From the NCBI GenBank assembly GCA_903877385.1, contig CAIRDP010000010.1, positions 1 to 64,000 on the forward strand: a stretch of DNA of 64,000 nucleotides, given 5' to 3'. Below, piece after piece: positions 8,707 through 16,947 of the stretch (position 1 is the stretch's first letter; the number at the start of each line of letters is the position of its first letter). The notes beneath the pieces were generated by a model. That model searched no databases and was not told where the DNA came from. It worked only from the letters and a program-made list of their open reading frames with translations. Origin of the DNA: an uncultured Bacteroidales bacterium (lineage in GTDB: Bacteria > Bacteroidota > Bacteroidia > Bacteroidales > FEN-979). The position numbers and the translations under genes are program-made.

Positions 8707-9192
8707 ATGTATCAAGAGACATTATCAACCAGAGTTATTTTAAGCAACATCACATGTATGAGAACATCTTTAAAATCCCTTTTGAATAAAGGAAAGGGAT
8801 ATGATGGTCTTATTAATTACATAATTGACAATGAATTGGAATACAATCATTATTTGCCTACACCTCTTAAAAAACTTGCAAACATGATCGGTATAAAATC
8901 TGAGGTGTTGAGAAAACACATCCATCATATATATAAAGATATACTTGATGAGGATACCGAGTTTTATATTGACATTACTGAAGTTCAATATCGATTTACC
9001 TTGAGAGGGTATAAAAACACGGCATATTTTACTGTTAAATCGTTACCCGTTAAGCCCCAAATAGGTGAAAACATTTACGTCCCATATTTTTCAGAGTATG
9101 TTGGCAGTGAATATTTTAAAGTAAAAGACATCAAACATTATTTATATAATAATCAGCAGAATATAAGCATGGATGTAGAGAAGGCATTTTAA
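8707..9192 (+). CDS. Hypothetical protein, AT-rich
   Basis: This 161-residue protein begins MYQETLSTRVILSN; an internal Met at residue 18 (MRTSLKSLLNKG) could be the true start. It is rich in Lys, Tyr, Asn and Ile and has a central segment, LKKLANMIGIKSEVLRKHIH, that may be a helix-turn-helix. A TATTTTTG box at 8643-8650 could be its promoter. I do not recognise the family. It is a single rightward gene between a toxin-antitoxin locus and a repeat-rich non-coding region, and its base composition is clearly more AT-rich than the virion genes, so it looks like an accessory insert. Confidence 0.65.
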   Translation: MYQETLSTRVILSNITCMRTSLKSLLNKGKGYDGLINYIIDNELEYNHYLPTPLKKLANMIGIKSEVLRKHIHHIYKDILDEDTEFYIDITEVQYRFTLRGYKNTAYFTVKSLPVKPQIGENIYVPYFSEYVGSEYFKVKDIKHYLYNNQQNISMDVEKAF

Positions 9193-9290
9193 GTTTTAAT
9201 ACAAATTACCAACTGCCACGCTATGAAGTCCGAGGGACGAGGGCGAATAAGGTGGCAAGGCCTGCTGGCGGATTGATAAAAGTAAGCATA

Positions 9291-9330
9291 CCAAGCGGCG
9301 TTTTTCACGCGGCTTGGTTGTGAAGTTTGC
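9291..9330. repeat. Hairpin repeat, copy 1
   Basis: CCAAGC and GCTTGG arms enclose a GCGTTTTTCACGC-like loop, followed by TTGTGAAGTTTG. A related copy lies at 9748-9790, and similarity runs on for about 25 bases past the hairpin in both, including an ACCTG word. Confidence 0.6.
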
Positions 9331-9747
9331 TGTGGTACCTGTTTAAATGAAGCTGAAGAGGTAATGCATTCACCGGTGCAGGCAAACCAGAGTTCGCATA
9401 GACTTTCTTTTTTAGGTCTACGTATTTCCCCGTTTTTGGTGGCATCAATTTATTTCAGGAAATGGCAACAGTTTGGATCAGGCCTGAAACTGTGCGAGTG
9501 CCGGTAGCGAGACCCGGAATAATTCGGTAGCTTTAATGGGTTATAATCAAGGTGAGAATGCGTTGCCGGTACTCGTGGTAGTGATGACCGAGTATTTCGG
9601 ATGATGCTGGGCCAGGATTCCGGGCCATGGTGGGCCAACTATTTCGGCCTATGGTGGGCCAATGGGAGGCGCACTAATGGCATTGCGAAGGATGAGCATA
9701 TGCCAAGGGTGCGCTGGTAATTTTGCGAACAGAGAAAAGTAAATAAA

Positions 9748-9790
9748 CCAACCGGCGTTATTTTCAACACTGGTTGGTTATGGAGTTGGA
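9748..9790. repeat. Hairpin repeat, copy 2
   Basis: CCAACC and GGTTGG arms surround GGCGTTATTTTCAACACT. The arms differ from copy 1 at 9291 by compensating bases (GC to CG), so pairing is kept while sequence has changed. Confidence 0.6.
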
Positions 9791-9904
9791 TGGGGGACCT
9801 GCTGGAATTGCGGAGAATGTTGGCTACGAAGGGCTCTCGTCCAGCTCGTCGAAGCCGGAGGCAGGGCATTTGCCGGTTTTTGATACCCGGGGATGTGATT
9901 TTAG

Positions 9905-10135
9905 GTGCGTTAAGCAATACCGGTGTTTACCGATATAAGTGAAGCGGGCGGTGAGGAGTTTGTGCGGCAGCCTTTTCTTGCTGCGGCACAAGCCCGAAGT
10001 GCCCGCTGGTGTGGGAGTGGAGGGCTTTCATGGTAGCGAAGTGGAGCGTCCAGCGCGAAGCGCTGGGTGTGAAACGGAGCGGACATTGAAGCCCGGAAAC
10101 GACCGACTGGTATTGGCAGGTATTGCTTAATGCAC
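9905..10135. repeat. Inverted repeat bounding a 200-bp unit
   Basis: The 17-base arms at 9905-9921 (GTGCGTTAAGCAATACC) and 10119-10135 match inversely at 16 of 17 positions. Between them is a smaller hairpin at 9961-9988 (GTGCGGCAGC against GCTGCGGCAC). Confidence 0.6.
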
Positions 10136-10611
10136 TTTTACCGAGGCAAAAATGCGCTGCCGATATTCTTGTACTTCGAACTCAATTTTACTTGTATTGC
10201 TGGCCGGATGAGCACCCTCTCAATCTTCTCGTGAGGCTAACCGTGATATTTAACATAATGTGATTATAGGACTGACGCAGGTAAAGGCCAATGCCGATAA
10301 ATGAAAAGGCAAACGCTGTGGGCAGGGATTCTCTAAAAAAACGGGGGTAAGCGTCAGCCCATTGCGGTTGCCGTACATTTGACGGCGTTGCTCAAAGCCG
10401 GGATAGGCCAGCAGCGGCAGTACTATAATAGCATGTTATGTTAAATAGCAAAGTACTCGTTGTACTGAGGGAAGTAGGATGCTTGTTTCCTGGACGGGCT
10501 GGCGTGCTATGCAGGCTGGGTAAATGGGCGCGTTGGTTGAAACCGTATGGATTGGCGAAAATTGCTTAATGGCCGTTGCTGGCCGGAACAGAGCCTGCAA
10601 ATAGAAAATTC

Positions 10612-10647
10612 ATACACCGGGTGCGAGGCACGAAGCACCGGGTGTAT
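10612..10647. repeat. Hairpin with 13-bp arms
   Basis: ATACACCGGGTGC at 10612-10624 pairs with GCACCGGGTGTAT at 10635-10647 at 12 of 13 positions. The loop is GAGGCACGAA. No run of T follows, so it does not look like a terminator. Confidence 0.55.
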
Positions 10648-10751
10648 ACAATATTGATGGGACCGGAGCAACGGCTAAGCCTGAACGAATGAGCGGTGAA
10701 GCCGTGAGGAGCTTGCGACGAAACGGAGCGGAACCGCCGAATGAGTGAATG

Positions 10752-10773
10752 GATTAGCGGTTGCGGAGGGGGG
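10752..10773. repeat. 22-bp direct repeat, left copy (MutS-like cassette)
   Basis: It is identical over 22 bases to 12249-12270, with GATTAGCGGTTGCGG followed by A and a G run. The six bases CGAATG eight bases upstream also match. The two copies enclose the MutS-like gene. Confidence 0.85.
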
Positions 10774-10877
10774 GGCATTTTAACGGTGGGGTTAAACACA
10801 ACAAAGGTAGTCACTTCTCAAAGCAACAATACCCTGGATTTGTTGAGGTTAGCGGCATGTTATTAGGGCAAGGGTTG

Positions 10878-12203
10878 TCAATTTTTGTTATTAATTGTTT
10901 CCAGAACTTTTTCTTTATTTAAAATGTACATTCCTATCCTTTCATTCGTAACTCCATCTTTGATCTGATAATTATACTGAGGGTTTCCTTCGATCAGATT
11001 AGCTTCAAAGTATTTAAAGAAGATAAAGGAGTTTTCTTTTAGTTTTTCGGCTACTTCGATAATATGAGTTGAAAGTGCAAAAACGCTTCTGTTCAGGTTG
11101 GAGAATGCTTCAATAACAGCCAGAGACGCTTCATATGCATCTTTTATATTTGTGCCACGGAATAGTTCGTCAAACACTATAAAAAAATTTCCGCCTTTAT
11201 TAATTTGTTCTGCGACATACTTGACTCTCAGAACTTCATTGTAATAATGACTATATCCATTACTTAAATTATCTGCCAGGTTAATTGTTGTAAACAAACC
11301 GTTGAATATTGAAGTCTTGAAGCTCTTAGCCGGGACAGGGAAGCCTAAGTGGGACAAGTATATTGATATGCCTAAAGTTTTTAAAAATGTTGATTTACCA
11401 GCCATGTTAGGGCCAGTTATAAAGCACACTCTCTTGTCGGACGTTAAGATAAAATCATTGGCAACGGGATTATCAATAAAAGGATGAAAGATTTCTTTTG
11501 TTTCCAAACAGTTCGGTTCTTTTGTGAAAGTTGGAAAGGTAAATCCCCGATTCTTTGAAGCATATGCTATTGATGTATAAACGTCAATTTCATAAACTGC
11601 TTGTAATAACTTCCTTACACCATTAATCTCATTTCTCCGAAAGATTGTATTAAGGTTGGTATATTCATGTGGATACAGTTTTTCTTTATTTTTCAGGTTT
11701 AAAACAATTTTTAGGGATGTATTTTCGATGGTTTCCAGAATTGTCCTGATGAAATTGTTTACTATGCCTGGTAACTGTTTAGAACTAACCGTTAAGGCAA
11801 ACTCATGGAGTTCATTCAACGTTTTTATAAGATACTTAACACCTCTTTGCAGGATATAATATTCATTGCTTGGCCAAATCATATTCTTCAATGCTTTTGA
11901 ATATGATTGAGAATATGAAAATGTAGATGAGTCTATTTTTCGGGATAAATAGTACTCTATCAGATTAAGAAAATTTTTATCTATCTCTATAATTGCCAAT
12001 GAGTTTTGAAAGAAGCGAATTAGCTCAATTCGGTTTTCAATTTGGTCAATATCTGAAAAAGGCACAGAAAAAATTCTTTGTAATTCATCTTTCCCGCCAA
12101 TTGACTTTGTTAAGTTGAATAACGAGAATATCGAATTATCACCTTTTGATTTCTCGAAAAGTTCTAAATCATTAGCAGTTTGTTTATCTATTTTAAAATT
12201 CAT
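10878..12203 (-). CDS. Stand-alone MutS-type ATPase
   Basis: This 441-residue protein keeps the MutS lever region and C-terminal ABC-type ATPase but lacks the N-terminal mismatch-recognition and connector domains. Walker A is GPNMAGKST at 264-272, Walker B is FIVFDELFRG at 341-350, and STH at 378-380 is the switch His region. The Walker B DELFRGTN replaces the usual DELGRGT. It lacks the Smr domain of MutS2. It is AT-rich compared with neighbours, lies 47 bases downstream of the AbiEii-like gene on the same strand, has no promoter-like box in that gap, and is flanked by direct repeats. It probably handles branched or damaged DNA, or acts as a defence ATPase; that role is inference. Confidence 0.85.
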   Translation of the reverse strand: MNFKIDKQTANDLELFEKSKGDNSIFSLFNLTKSIGGKDELQRIFSVPFSDIDQIENRIELIRFFQNSLAIIEIDKNFLNLIEYYLSRKIDSSTFSYSQSYSKALKNMIWPSNEYYILQRGVKYLIKTLNELHEFALTVSSKQLPGIVNNFIRTILETIENTSLKIVLNLKNKEKLYPHEYTNLNTIFRRNEINGVRKLLQAVYEIDVYTSIAYASKNRGFTFPTFTKEPNCLETKEIFHPFIDNPVANDFILTSDKRVCFITGPNMAGKSTFLKTLGISIYLSHLGFPVPAKSFKTSIFNGLFTTINLADNLSNGYSHYYNEVLRVKYVAEQINKGGNFFIVFDELFRGTNIKDAYEASLAVIEAFSNLNRSVFALSTHIIEVAEKLKENSFIFFKYFEANLIEGNPQYNYQIKDGVTNERIGMYILNKEKVLETINNKN

Positions 12204-12248
12204 TTTAATGTGACTTTCATAGCATTGGCCCTAACGAATGGCTAAAAT

Positions 12249-12270
12249 GATTAGCGGTTGCGGAGGGGGG
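12249..12270. repeat. 22-bp direct repeat, right copy (MutS-like cassette)
   Basis: This copy is identical to 10752-10773. On the minus strand it encodes the last residues (SPLRNR) and the stop codon of the AbiEii-like protein, so the repeat overlaps a gene end. Confidence 0.85.
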
Positions 12271-13335
12271 AAGCTCGAAACAATTCGTACGTTTTATACC
12301 AATAAAAGAATGCTTCAGGATTGGATTTTTTTAAACGGTTCAGCTTTGTATTCAGGGGAGTTGAAATCGTCCAGTCTTTTATTTCCATGGGATTACTGAA
12401 TTTGTCGATCTTTTCAGCGTTGAATTTTATCAACATTGCCAGATATGCTGCCTTTGAGGCATGTGTAATTGCTTTTTCAAGATGATAGTTTTCTGAAAAG
12501 ATGAATCGATCTACCCGCTGGATCCCCAACTGTAATTGATCAAAAGCTCCTTTTCCATCGGCGCCTCTTGTTACGATGCATAAGGAGGTTTGATAAATAT
12601 CTTCAATCACGTCATCAAGTGTCAGTGTGAGGTTATCAAAATATGAGAATTCTGTTTCAACAAATTTTATAAATGTTGACCTGATGTTAGTCATATTGTT
12701 TACTATATCGAATAAGCTACCGATATCATAGAGCTGCTTGATGATTTCCATACTCATACTGTCATTATTTTTGAAGTATGGAATACCTGTTGTGTTGGGA
12801 GCAAAGGCAGTTAATTTATCGCCAAGTATATCATCAAAACAGGGAACATTAACGAGCAATGGTTCAGATATTACCGGGACAAAATCAGATTGGACCGGTA
12901 TTTCAATGATGTTTTGGTAGTGCAGATCTTCATAAAGAATATCGAGTAAGATACTTTCTTCATCTGCTTTTGACTTATGAGTAGGGGTGTAGAAAAATTT
13001 ATAATGATTTTTTTTGATTTTTCCTGTTGTATTTCGTTGTTGCAACTCCTTTCTAATAAAACCCTGACTGGAAGCGACTTTATCTAATATTTCGTCAAGA
13101 TGGTCAGGGGATTTTGGTAAAATAATATCTATATCGATGGAGAGGCGTTTGGTTGATTTCATCAATAGCATTAAAGCCGTTCCACCTTTAAACACAAATG
13201 AAACTTTAAATTTTACAAGCCCCTCGACCAATAACAATGCCCGAATTGCTTTTTCAACAAGAATCTTGTCTGCATTATGGTGTTCCTTGACGACTTTGTT
13301 AATCCAATCTGTTGAAATCTCAGGAATATTTATCA
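12251..13335 (-). CDS. AbiEii-type nucleotidyltransferase toxin, system 1
   Basis: From the ATG at 13335 the protein is 360 residues; a TTG two codons upstream is a weaker choice. It has the polymerase-beta-like nucleotidyltransferase signature of AbiEii toxins: KGGTALMLL at 50-58 and SIDID at 66-70 (D68 and D70 bind metal). In characterised AbiE systems the toxin is activated on phage infection and blocks growth, and the AbiEi partner neutralises it. The partner gene (13369-14130) is just upstream. The last codons lie in the 22-bp repeat. A promoter-like TAGTTTTG at 13340-13347 and an operator-like repeat at 13353-13377 precede it, so it may have its own promoter. Confidence 0.85.
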
Positions 13336-13352
13336 TTTTCAAAACTATAAAA

Positions 13353-13377
13353 CGGCAATAACTTTACTTTACTGCCG
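13353..13377 (-). promoter_or_regulatory. Operator-like inverted repeat, copy 2 (AbiE system 1)
   Basis: This 25-base inverted repeat (CGGCAATA... TACTGCCG) shares 19 of 25 bases with 14150-14174, and the adjacent 12 bases AAAACTATAAAA are identical. It overlaps the stop codon of the AbiEi-like gene and lies directly in front of the AbiEii-like gene with a TAGTTTTG box (13340-13347). Confidence 0.7.
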
Positions 13378-14130
13378 ATATTTAGATACTTTACTCAAAT
13401 AATCATCGAATGCATTCTTTTTATTTCTTCTTGCGGCATACCGAAGCATACGGTTCTCATTTACAGAATATTTTGCCAATGCTTCTTTGAAAATATGACT
13501 CATTTCAGATCCTTGCTGTGCAGCGAATATATTTTCGTCACAGTATATATCGACCAGCATCTTTTCGATGGTGACTGTTTTTACTCCCTGGATGTTCTGG
13601 TATGGAGATTCCGAAACTAACGACTTTACAATCAAGGCTTCTTTCTTATCGATTGCATACTTATTTATCAAGTCAATATCGGGATCAAGAAATGGCTGAT
13701 ATTTATTCTCTTTTAAAAAATAAAAAACTGATTCAACGGCAACACTATCAACTTCGATTAAAATGAAAAAGCTTCCAGGTTGATGAAGCATGAATTCATT
13801 TATTACAGAGGTGTTCCAGATGCAAATTTTCAGGTAAGGGTATTGCTTATGAAGTTTCCTGCTTAATATTTTTATTCCTGCGGACAATTCCGGAATAAAA
13901 TGCTTTGTGCCATCCAAGGTGAATTTTCCCCGGCCAATTCGTTTTAAAATGCCTTTGTGAACCAAGTTATAAATTCGCCAGTTGATGGTTGTTGCAGTTA
14001 CCTCTGGTTCTTGTTTACTGTAAAACTCAAATACATCATGGCTTCCAAAGAATTCTGTTTCTTTGAAATATGATTTTAAGTTGTCAATATTTAACTTTTC
14101 TGATGCGATGATTTGAGGATTATGTTGCAA
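13369..14130 (-). CDS. AbiEi-like antitoxin/regulator, system 1
   Basis: This protein of up to 253 residues has an N-terminal winged-helix part (residues about 25-70: FFGSHDVFEFYSKQEPE, then INWRIYNLVHKGILKRIGRG) and a C-terminal helical domain with KTVTIEKMLVDIYCDENIF, typical of AbiEi-like (DUF6577-type) proteins. It would both repress its own operon and counter the toxin encoded next. The annotated start is TTG at 14130 with no ATG nearby. That TTG overlaps a TATATTTG box (14128-14135), so the true start is uncertain. The gap to the toxin gene is 33 bases. Confidence 0.75.
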   Translation of the reverse strand: MQHNPQIIASEKLNIDNLKSYFKETEFFGSHDVFEFYSKQEPEVTATTINWRIYNLVHKGILKRIGRGKFTLDGTKHFIPELSAGIKILSRKLHKQYPYLKICIWNTSVINEFMLHQPGSFFILIEVDSVAVESVFYFLKENKYQPFLDPDIDLINKYAIDKKEALIVKSLVSESPYQNIQGVKTVTIEKMLVDIYCDENIFAAQQGSEMSHIFKEALAKYSVNENRMLRYAARRNKKNAFDDYLSKVSKYRQ

Positions 14131-14149
14131 ATATACAAAAACTATAAAA

Positions 14150-14174
14150 TGGCAGTAAAATTAATTTGCTGCCG
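14150..14174 (-). promoter_or_regulatory. Operator-like inverted repeat, copy 1 (AbiE system 1)
   Basis: TGGCAGTA and TGCTGCCG arms form a 25-base inverted repeat upstream of the AbiEi-like gene, matching 13353-13377 at 19 of 25 positions. TAGTTTTT and TATATTTG boxes lie between it and the gene. Confidence 0.7.
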
Positions 14175-14202
14175 AAAAATAGATATAGTCAGACAGCCCT
14201 TG

Positions 14203-14679
14203 TTACTTAAAATCTATCGCGGTATACCATTCATAAAACTCATCAAATGTATGGATGATGAGGTATATGCCTCCGGCTTTTTCGATTTCTGCCTGGTATT
14301 TTGCCTGGGCGGGGCTCTGGCGGTCTTTGCCCCACTTGATTTCAATTTTGATGGATTTGCCCTGGATGGTGGCGGATATATCGGCGGAGCCTTTGGTCAT
14401 GGCGGAGGGGATGTATTTGACTGATCCGATCGTTTTGCGGTGGCCGAGGATGTCGGTATAGGTTTTGCGGGTGTTGATGGTGCGGCCGGTGACGGAGATG
14501 CGTTCGGCCTGGCCTCCGGATATGCGGATGAATTTGATAACGGCTTTGGTGAGTTCGTTGGCGGAGTTGGCTTTCATGGGTGTGAATGTGATATATTCTT
14601 GTGGCAGGTCGGGATAGCGGCGGATGAGATCGGCGCGGATCATAGCGTTGAGGGTTTGCAGGGATTGGGATGGTTTCAT
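14203..14679 (-). CDS. VRR-NUC-type nuclease
   Basis: This 158-residue protein carries a compact PD-(D/E)XK core of the VRR-NUC kind: D100 in KGSADISAT, E113-x-K115 in KIEIKWG, and Q125/Q129 in SPAQAKYQ. Phage VRR-NUC proteins cut branched or structured DNA and are often encoded beside replication genes. Here it is the last gene of the minus-strand replication block, 11 bases after the DnaB gene. It could resolve recombination intermediates before packaging; that role is inferred. All putative catalytic residues are present. Confidence 0.8.
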   Translation of the reverse strand: MKPSQSLQTLNAMIRADLIRRYPDLPQEYITFTPMKANSANELTKAVIKFIRISGGQAERISVTGRTINTRKTYTDILGHRKTIGSVKYIPSAMTKGSADISATIQGKSIKIEIKWGKDRQSPAQAKYQAEIEKAGGIYLIIHTFDEFYEWYTAIDFK

Positions 14680-14690
14680 GGGGTTCTGTT

Positions 14691-16142
14691 TTAGAACGGG
14701 AATTCTTCTTCTTTTCCGGGGTAATCACGGCAGGGGTGATGGGATTCGGTGTAGTCACGGTAGGGATGCTGAACTATTGGAGGCACTTCTTCAGCCAAAG
14801 TATAATCGTAAATTCTGGTCATGGGTTCGTTGTGTTTGAACGGGATGGTTCCAACGCCTACGTTTCTTCCTTTGGCAATGATTTCGAAGCCTGTGCCGGG
14901 CTGATCGTCGGGATCGTAGTAGGAGGGGCGGTATGCGAAGATGACCAGGTCGGCGTCCTGTTCGATGGCTCCGGATTCGCGGAGGTCGCTGAGCAGGGGT
15001 GTTTTGTTACCTCTCTGCTCGCAACGGCGGCTCAGCTGTGCCAATACCATGACGGGAATGTTGAGTGTTTTTGCAATGATCTTTAATTCGCGGGTTGCCT
15101 GGGATACTTCCTGCTCACGGTTACGGCCTGACTGGTCGCTTCGCATGTCGACCAGTTGCAGGTAATCGACGAAAATGATGTCGCATTTACCCCGGTCTTT
15201 CATGAGTTTTGAATGGTATTTAATATAACGTGTGGTGACCACCGGGTTGTCATCGACATACACAGAAATTGATTTTAATTTCTCTTTAGCCTGGTAGAAT
15301 TCATGCCAGTCAGCGGCTCCCATTGCACCGGCCTTAAACTTGCCGGCATCGAGGTCGCAGAGGAAGAGGATCATGCGGTTGACCAGGGAAATGCCGGGCA
15401 TTTCGAGGGAGTAAATGCAGACGTTCGCTTTGGAGCTGATGGCGTGATGAAGCATCAGGGCTGTTTTGCCCATGGATGGACGGCCGGCCAGGATGATGAG
15501 TTCTCCTTTTTGCCAGCCGGCGGTGAGCTTGTCGAGCTGCTTAATGCCGGTAGGGATTCCGGTGCAATGGCCATTTTTAAAATGGTCTTCCCGTTTACGG
15601 GCTTCGGCCTCGGCTTCATCAACGATACGGTTTACCGGCAGCATGTTCCCGCCCGAGGCCATGATCTCATGGATGGATTGCAGGGAATGTTCAAGGGCTT
15701 CGACGCAATCGAATGGATCCATGACCTCATCGTACGCCATGTTGATACTTACTTGCGAGGAGTGAATGATCTCGCGTTTCATGTACCTCTCTAAAATGAT
15801 GCGGCAATGGGTTTCGACGTTGAGGCCGGAAGTGATATCCCTGGTTAGTTTTGAAATATAATATGGTCCGCCAACAACATCCAAACATTCATTTTCCCTG
15901 AGTTTCTCAGTTACGGTAAGTATATCGACCGGCTGTGACAGATCGTAGAGTTGTTTACAGGCTGAGAAGATCCTCTGGTGCTGTTCTTTGTAAAACACGA
16001 ACTCAGAGACCAGGCCCATGGCAACGGGCAGGCAGGCCGGTTCGATCATGATGGCGCCCAGGACGGCTTCCTCTAGTTCAATGGCCTGGGGAGGTATCTT
16101 GCCATCAATAGGGACGACTGTTGTTTTTCTTTGTGATTTCAT
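14691..16142 (-). CDS. dnaB: Replicative DNA helicase (DnaB family)
   Basis: This 483-residue hexameric helicase has an N-terminal helical domain (PPQAIELEEAVLGAIMIEPA, where DnaB usually begins) and a RecA-like motor with Walker A GRPSMGKTALM near residue 217. The motor also shows IIFVDYLQLVDMRS (Walker B region) and LAQLSRRCEQR followed by LSDLRESGAIEQDADLVIF, all classic DnaB motifs. The length is normal. The gene overlaps the upstream replication-initiation-like gene by 38 bases, which suggests translational coupling and a loader/helicase pair. It is a phage-encoded copy. The C-terminus becomes low-complexity (HPYRDYTESHHPCRDYPGKE). Confidence 0.95.
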   Translation of the reverse strand: MKSQRKTTVVPIDGKIPPQAIELEEAVLGAIMIEPACLPVAMGLVSEFVFYKEQHQRIFSACKQLYDLSQPVDILTVTEKLRENECLDVVGGPYYISKLTRDITSGLNVETHCRIILERYMKREIIHSSQVSINMAYDEVMDPFDCVEALEHSLQSIHEIMASGGNMLPVNRIVDEAEAEARKREDHFKNGHCTGIPTGIKQLDKLTAGWQKGELIILAGRPSMGKTALMLHHAISSKANVCIYSLEMPGISLVNRMILFLCDLDAGKFKAGAMGAADWHEFYQAKEKLKSISVYVDDNPVVTTRYIKYHSKLMKDRGKCDIIFVDYLQLVDMRSDQSGRNREQEVSQATRELKIIAKTLNIPVMVLAQLSRRCEQRGNKTPLLSDLRESGAIEQDADLVIFAYRPSYYDPDDQPGTGFEIIAKGRNVGVGTIPFKHNEPMTRIYDYTLAEEVPPIVQHPYRDYTESHHPCRDYPGKEEEFPF

Positions 16143-16872
16143 CGGCGTTTAGTTTTATCGTGCTTTCTTCGGGAAAGGGTTCTTTCTTTTTGTCGGGCGG
16201 GTTGATGGATTTCCAGTTGCGGGCGATGCTGTGTTTGACCATTATTTCAGCTTTCTTAAGATCGCCCTGAGATAAATCGACCAGATTGTTAATTGCTTCG
16301 CTTTCGCTGATAGAGGTGTAATCGTCTAAATTCCGCTGCTTTTTATAATCAAGCCATTGATCCCAGATGCGGCCAAACTTTTCGGATTCGAATGGATATT
16401 GGATTTCGGGGCTCCAATGGTGGAAATTTTTAGCCCATGGTGGTTTGATGTTTTCCCCCGGACCCCCTTTCTTGTCATTGTCGTTGCCATTGCTATAGCC
16501 ATAACAGTTAGGCAACTGTTGGCTAAGAGTACGTTTTACAGCTGAATTTGAAGAATATTTTTGAAGGATTTTCATGGCACTTTCCTGAGCTTTCGCTTTA
16601 CTATCGGGGAATCCAGGATACTGAAACGTTATAAACTTTGGAATAAAGTATAACTGTTCACTAAGAGTTACCAAACGGTTACCCAACTGTTCGATAACTG
16701 TTGGCAAAGAGTTAATGTCGGTTTGTAATCTGACCATTTTAGGATTCAACTCAATAATTCCGGCATGATTACAACGGGTTATCATGTAAATCCATAAAAT
16801 TTTTGCTTCTATTGACAGGTCCATGAACCAGGGATCATCAAACAACCCGGTGTCGATAAATCGCTTTGCCAT
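16105..16872 (-). CDS. Replication-initiation/helicase-loader-like phage protein
   Basis: This 255-residue protein begins MAKRFIDTGLFDDPWFMDLS, the N-terminal signature of phage replication proteins with a winged-helix (Lin1244/DnaD-like) domain: KILWIYMITRCNHAGIIELN then IEQLGNRLVTL. The middle is a Lys/Asn/Pro linker. The C-terminal helical part (FGRIWDQWLDYKKQRNLDDY, then EAINNLVDLSQGDLKKAEIM) resembles the DnaB-contacting end of such proteins. It overlaps the DnaB gene by 38 bases, supporting a role in loading the helicase. The leader (16905-16947) is a tandem AGGCACT-type repeat. Function is inferred from domain style and position. Confidence 0.75.
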   Translation of the reverse strand: MAKRFIDTGLFDDPWFMDLSIEAKILWIYMITRCNHAGIIELNPKMVRLQTDINSLPTVIEQLGNRLVTLSEQLYFIPKFITFQYPGFPDSKAKAQESAMKILQKYSSNSAVKRTLSQQLPNCYGYSNGNDNDKKGGPGENIKPPWAKNFHHWSPEIQYPFESEKFGRIWDQWLDYKKQRNLDDYTSISESEAINNLVDLSQGDLKKAEIMVKHSIARNWKSINPPDKKKEPFPEESTIKLNADEITKKNNSRPY

Positions 16873-16947
16873 GTTTCGTTAGATTTTATGTTTCTGAATT
16901 TACAAGGATTGATAGGCACTAGGCACTGGGCACTAGGCACTAGGGAT

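Larger units (their letters stand above)
9193..10877. other. Repeat- and hairpin-rich stretch with no convincing gene
   Basis: About 1.7 kb holds only short open frames with unnatural composition. It is GC-richer than the genes on both sides and contains several imperfect palindromes and two copies of a diverged hairpin repeat, listed separately. It ends at the direct repeat beside the MutS-like gene. It resembles degraded cassette or intergenic repeat DNA rather than coding sequence. Confidence 0.6.

Noticed and set aside
9639-9917. 92-residue minus-strand open frame in the hairpin region
   Set aside because: Unnatural composition, no similarity I recognise, overlaps repeat elements, no start context.
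9939-10130. 63-residue plus-strand open frame
   Set aside because: It lies wholly inside the 9905-10135 inverted-repeat unit and reads as repeat DNA.
10752-12270. Insertion sequence
   Set aside because: Direct repeats flank it but no transposase or terminal inverted repeats are present.
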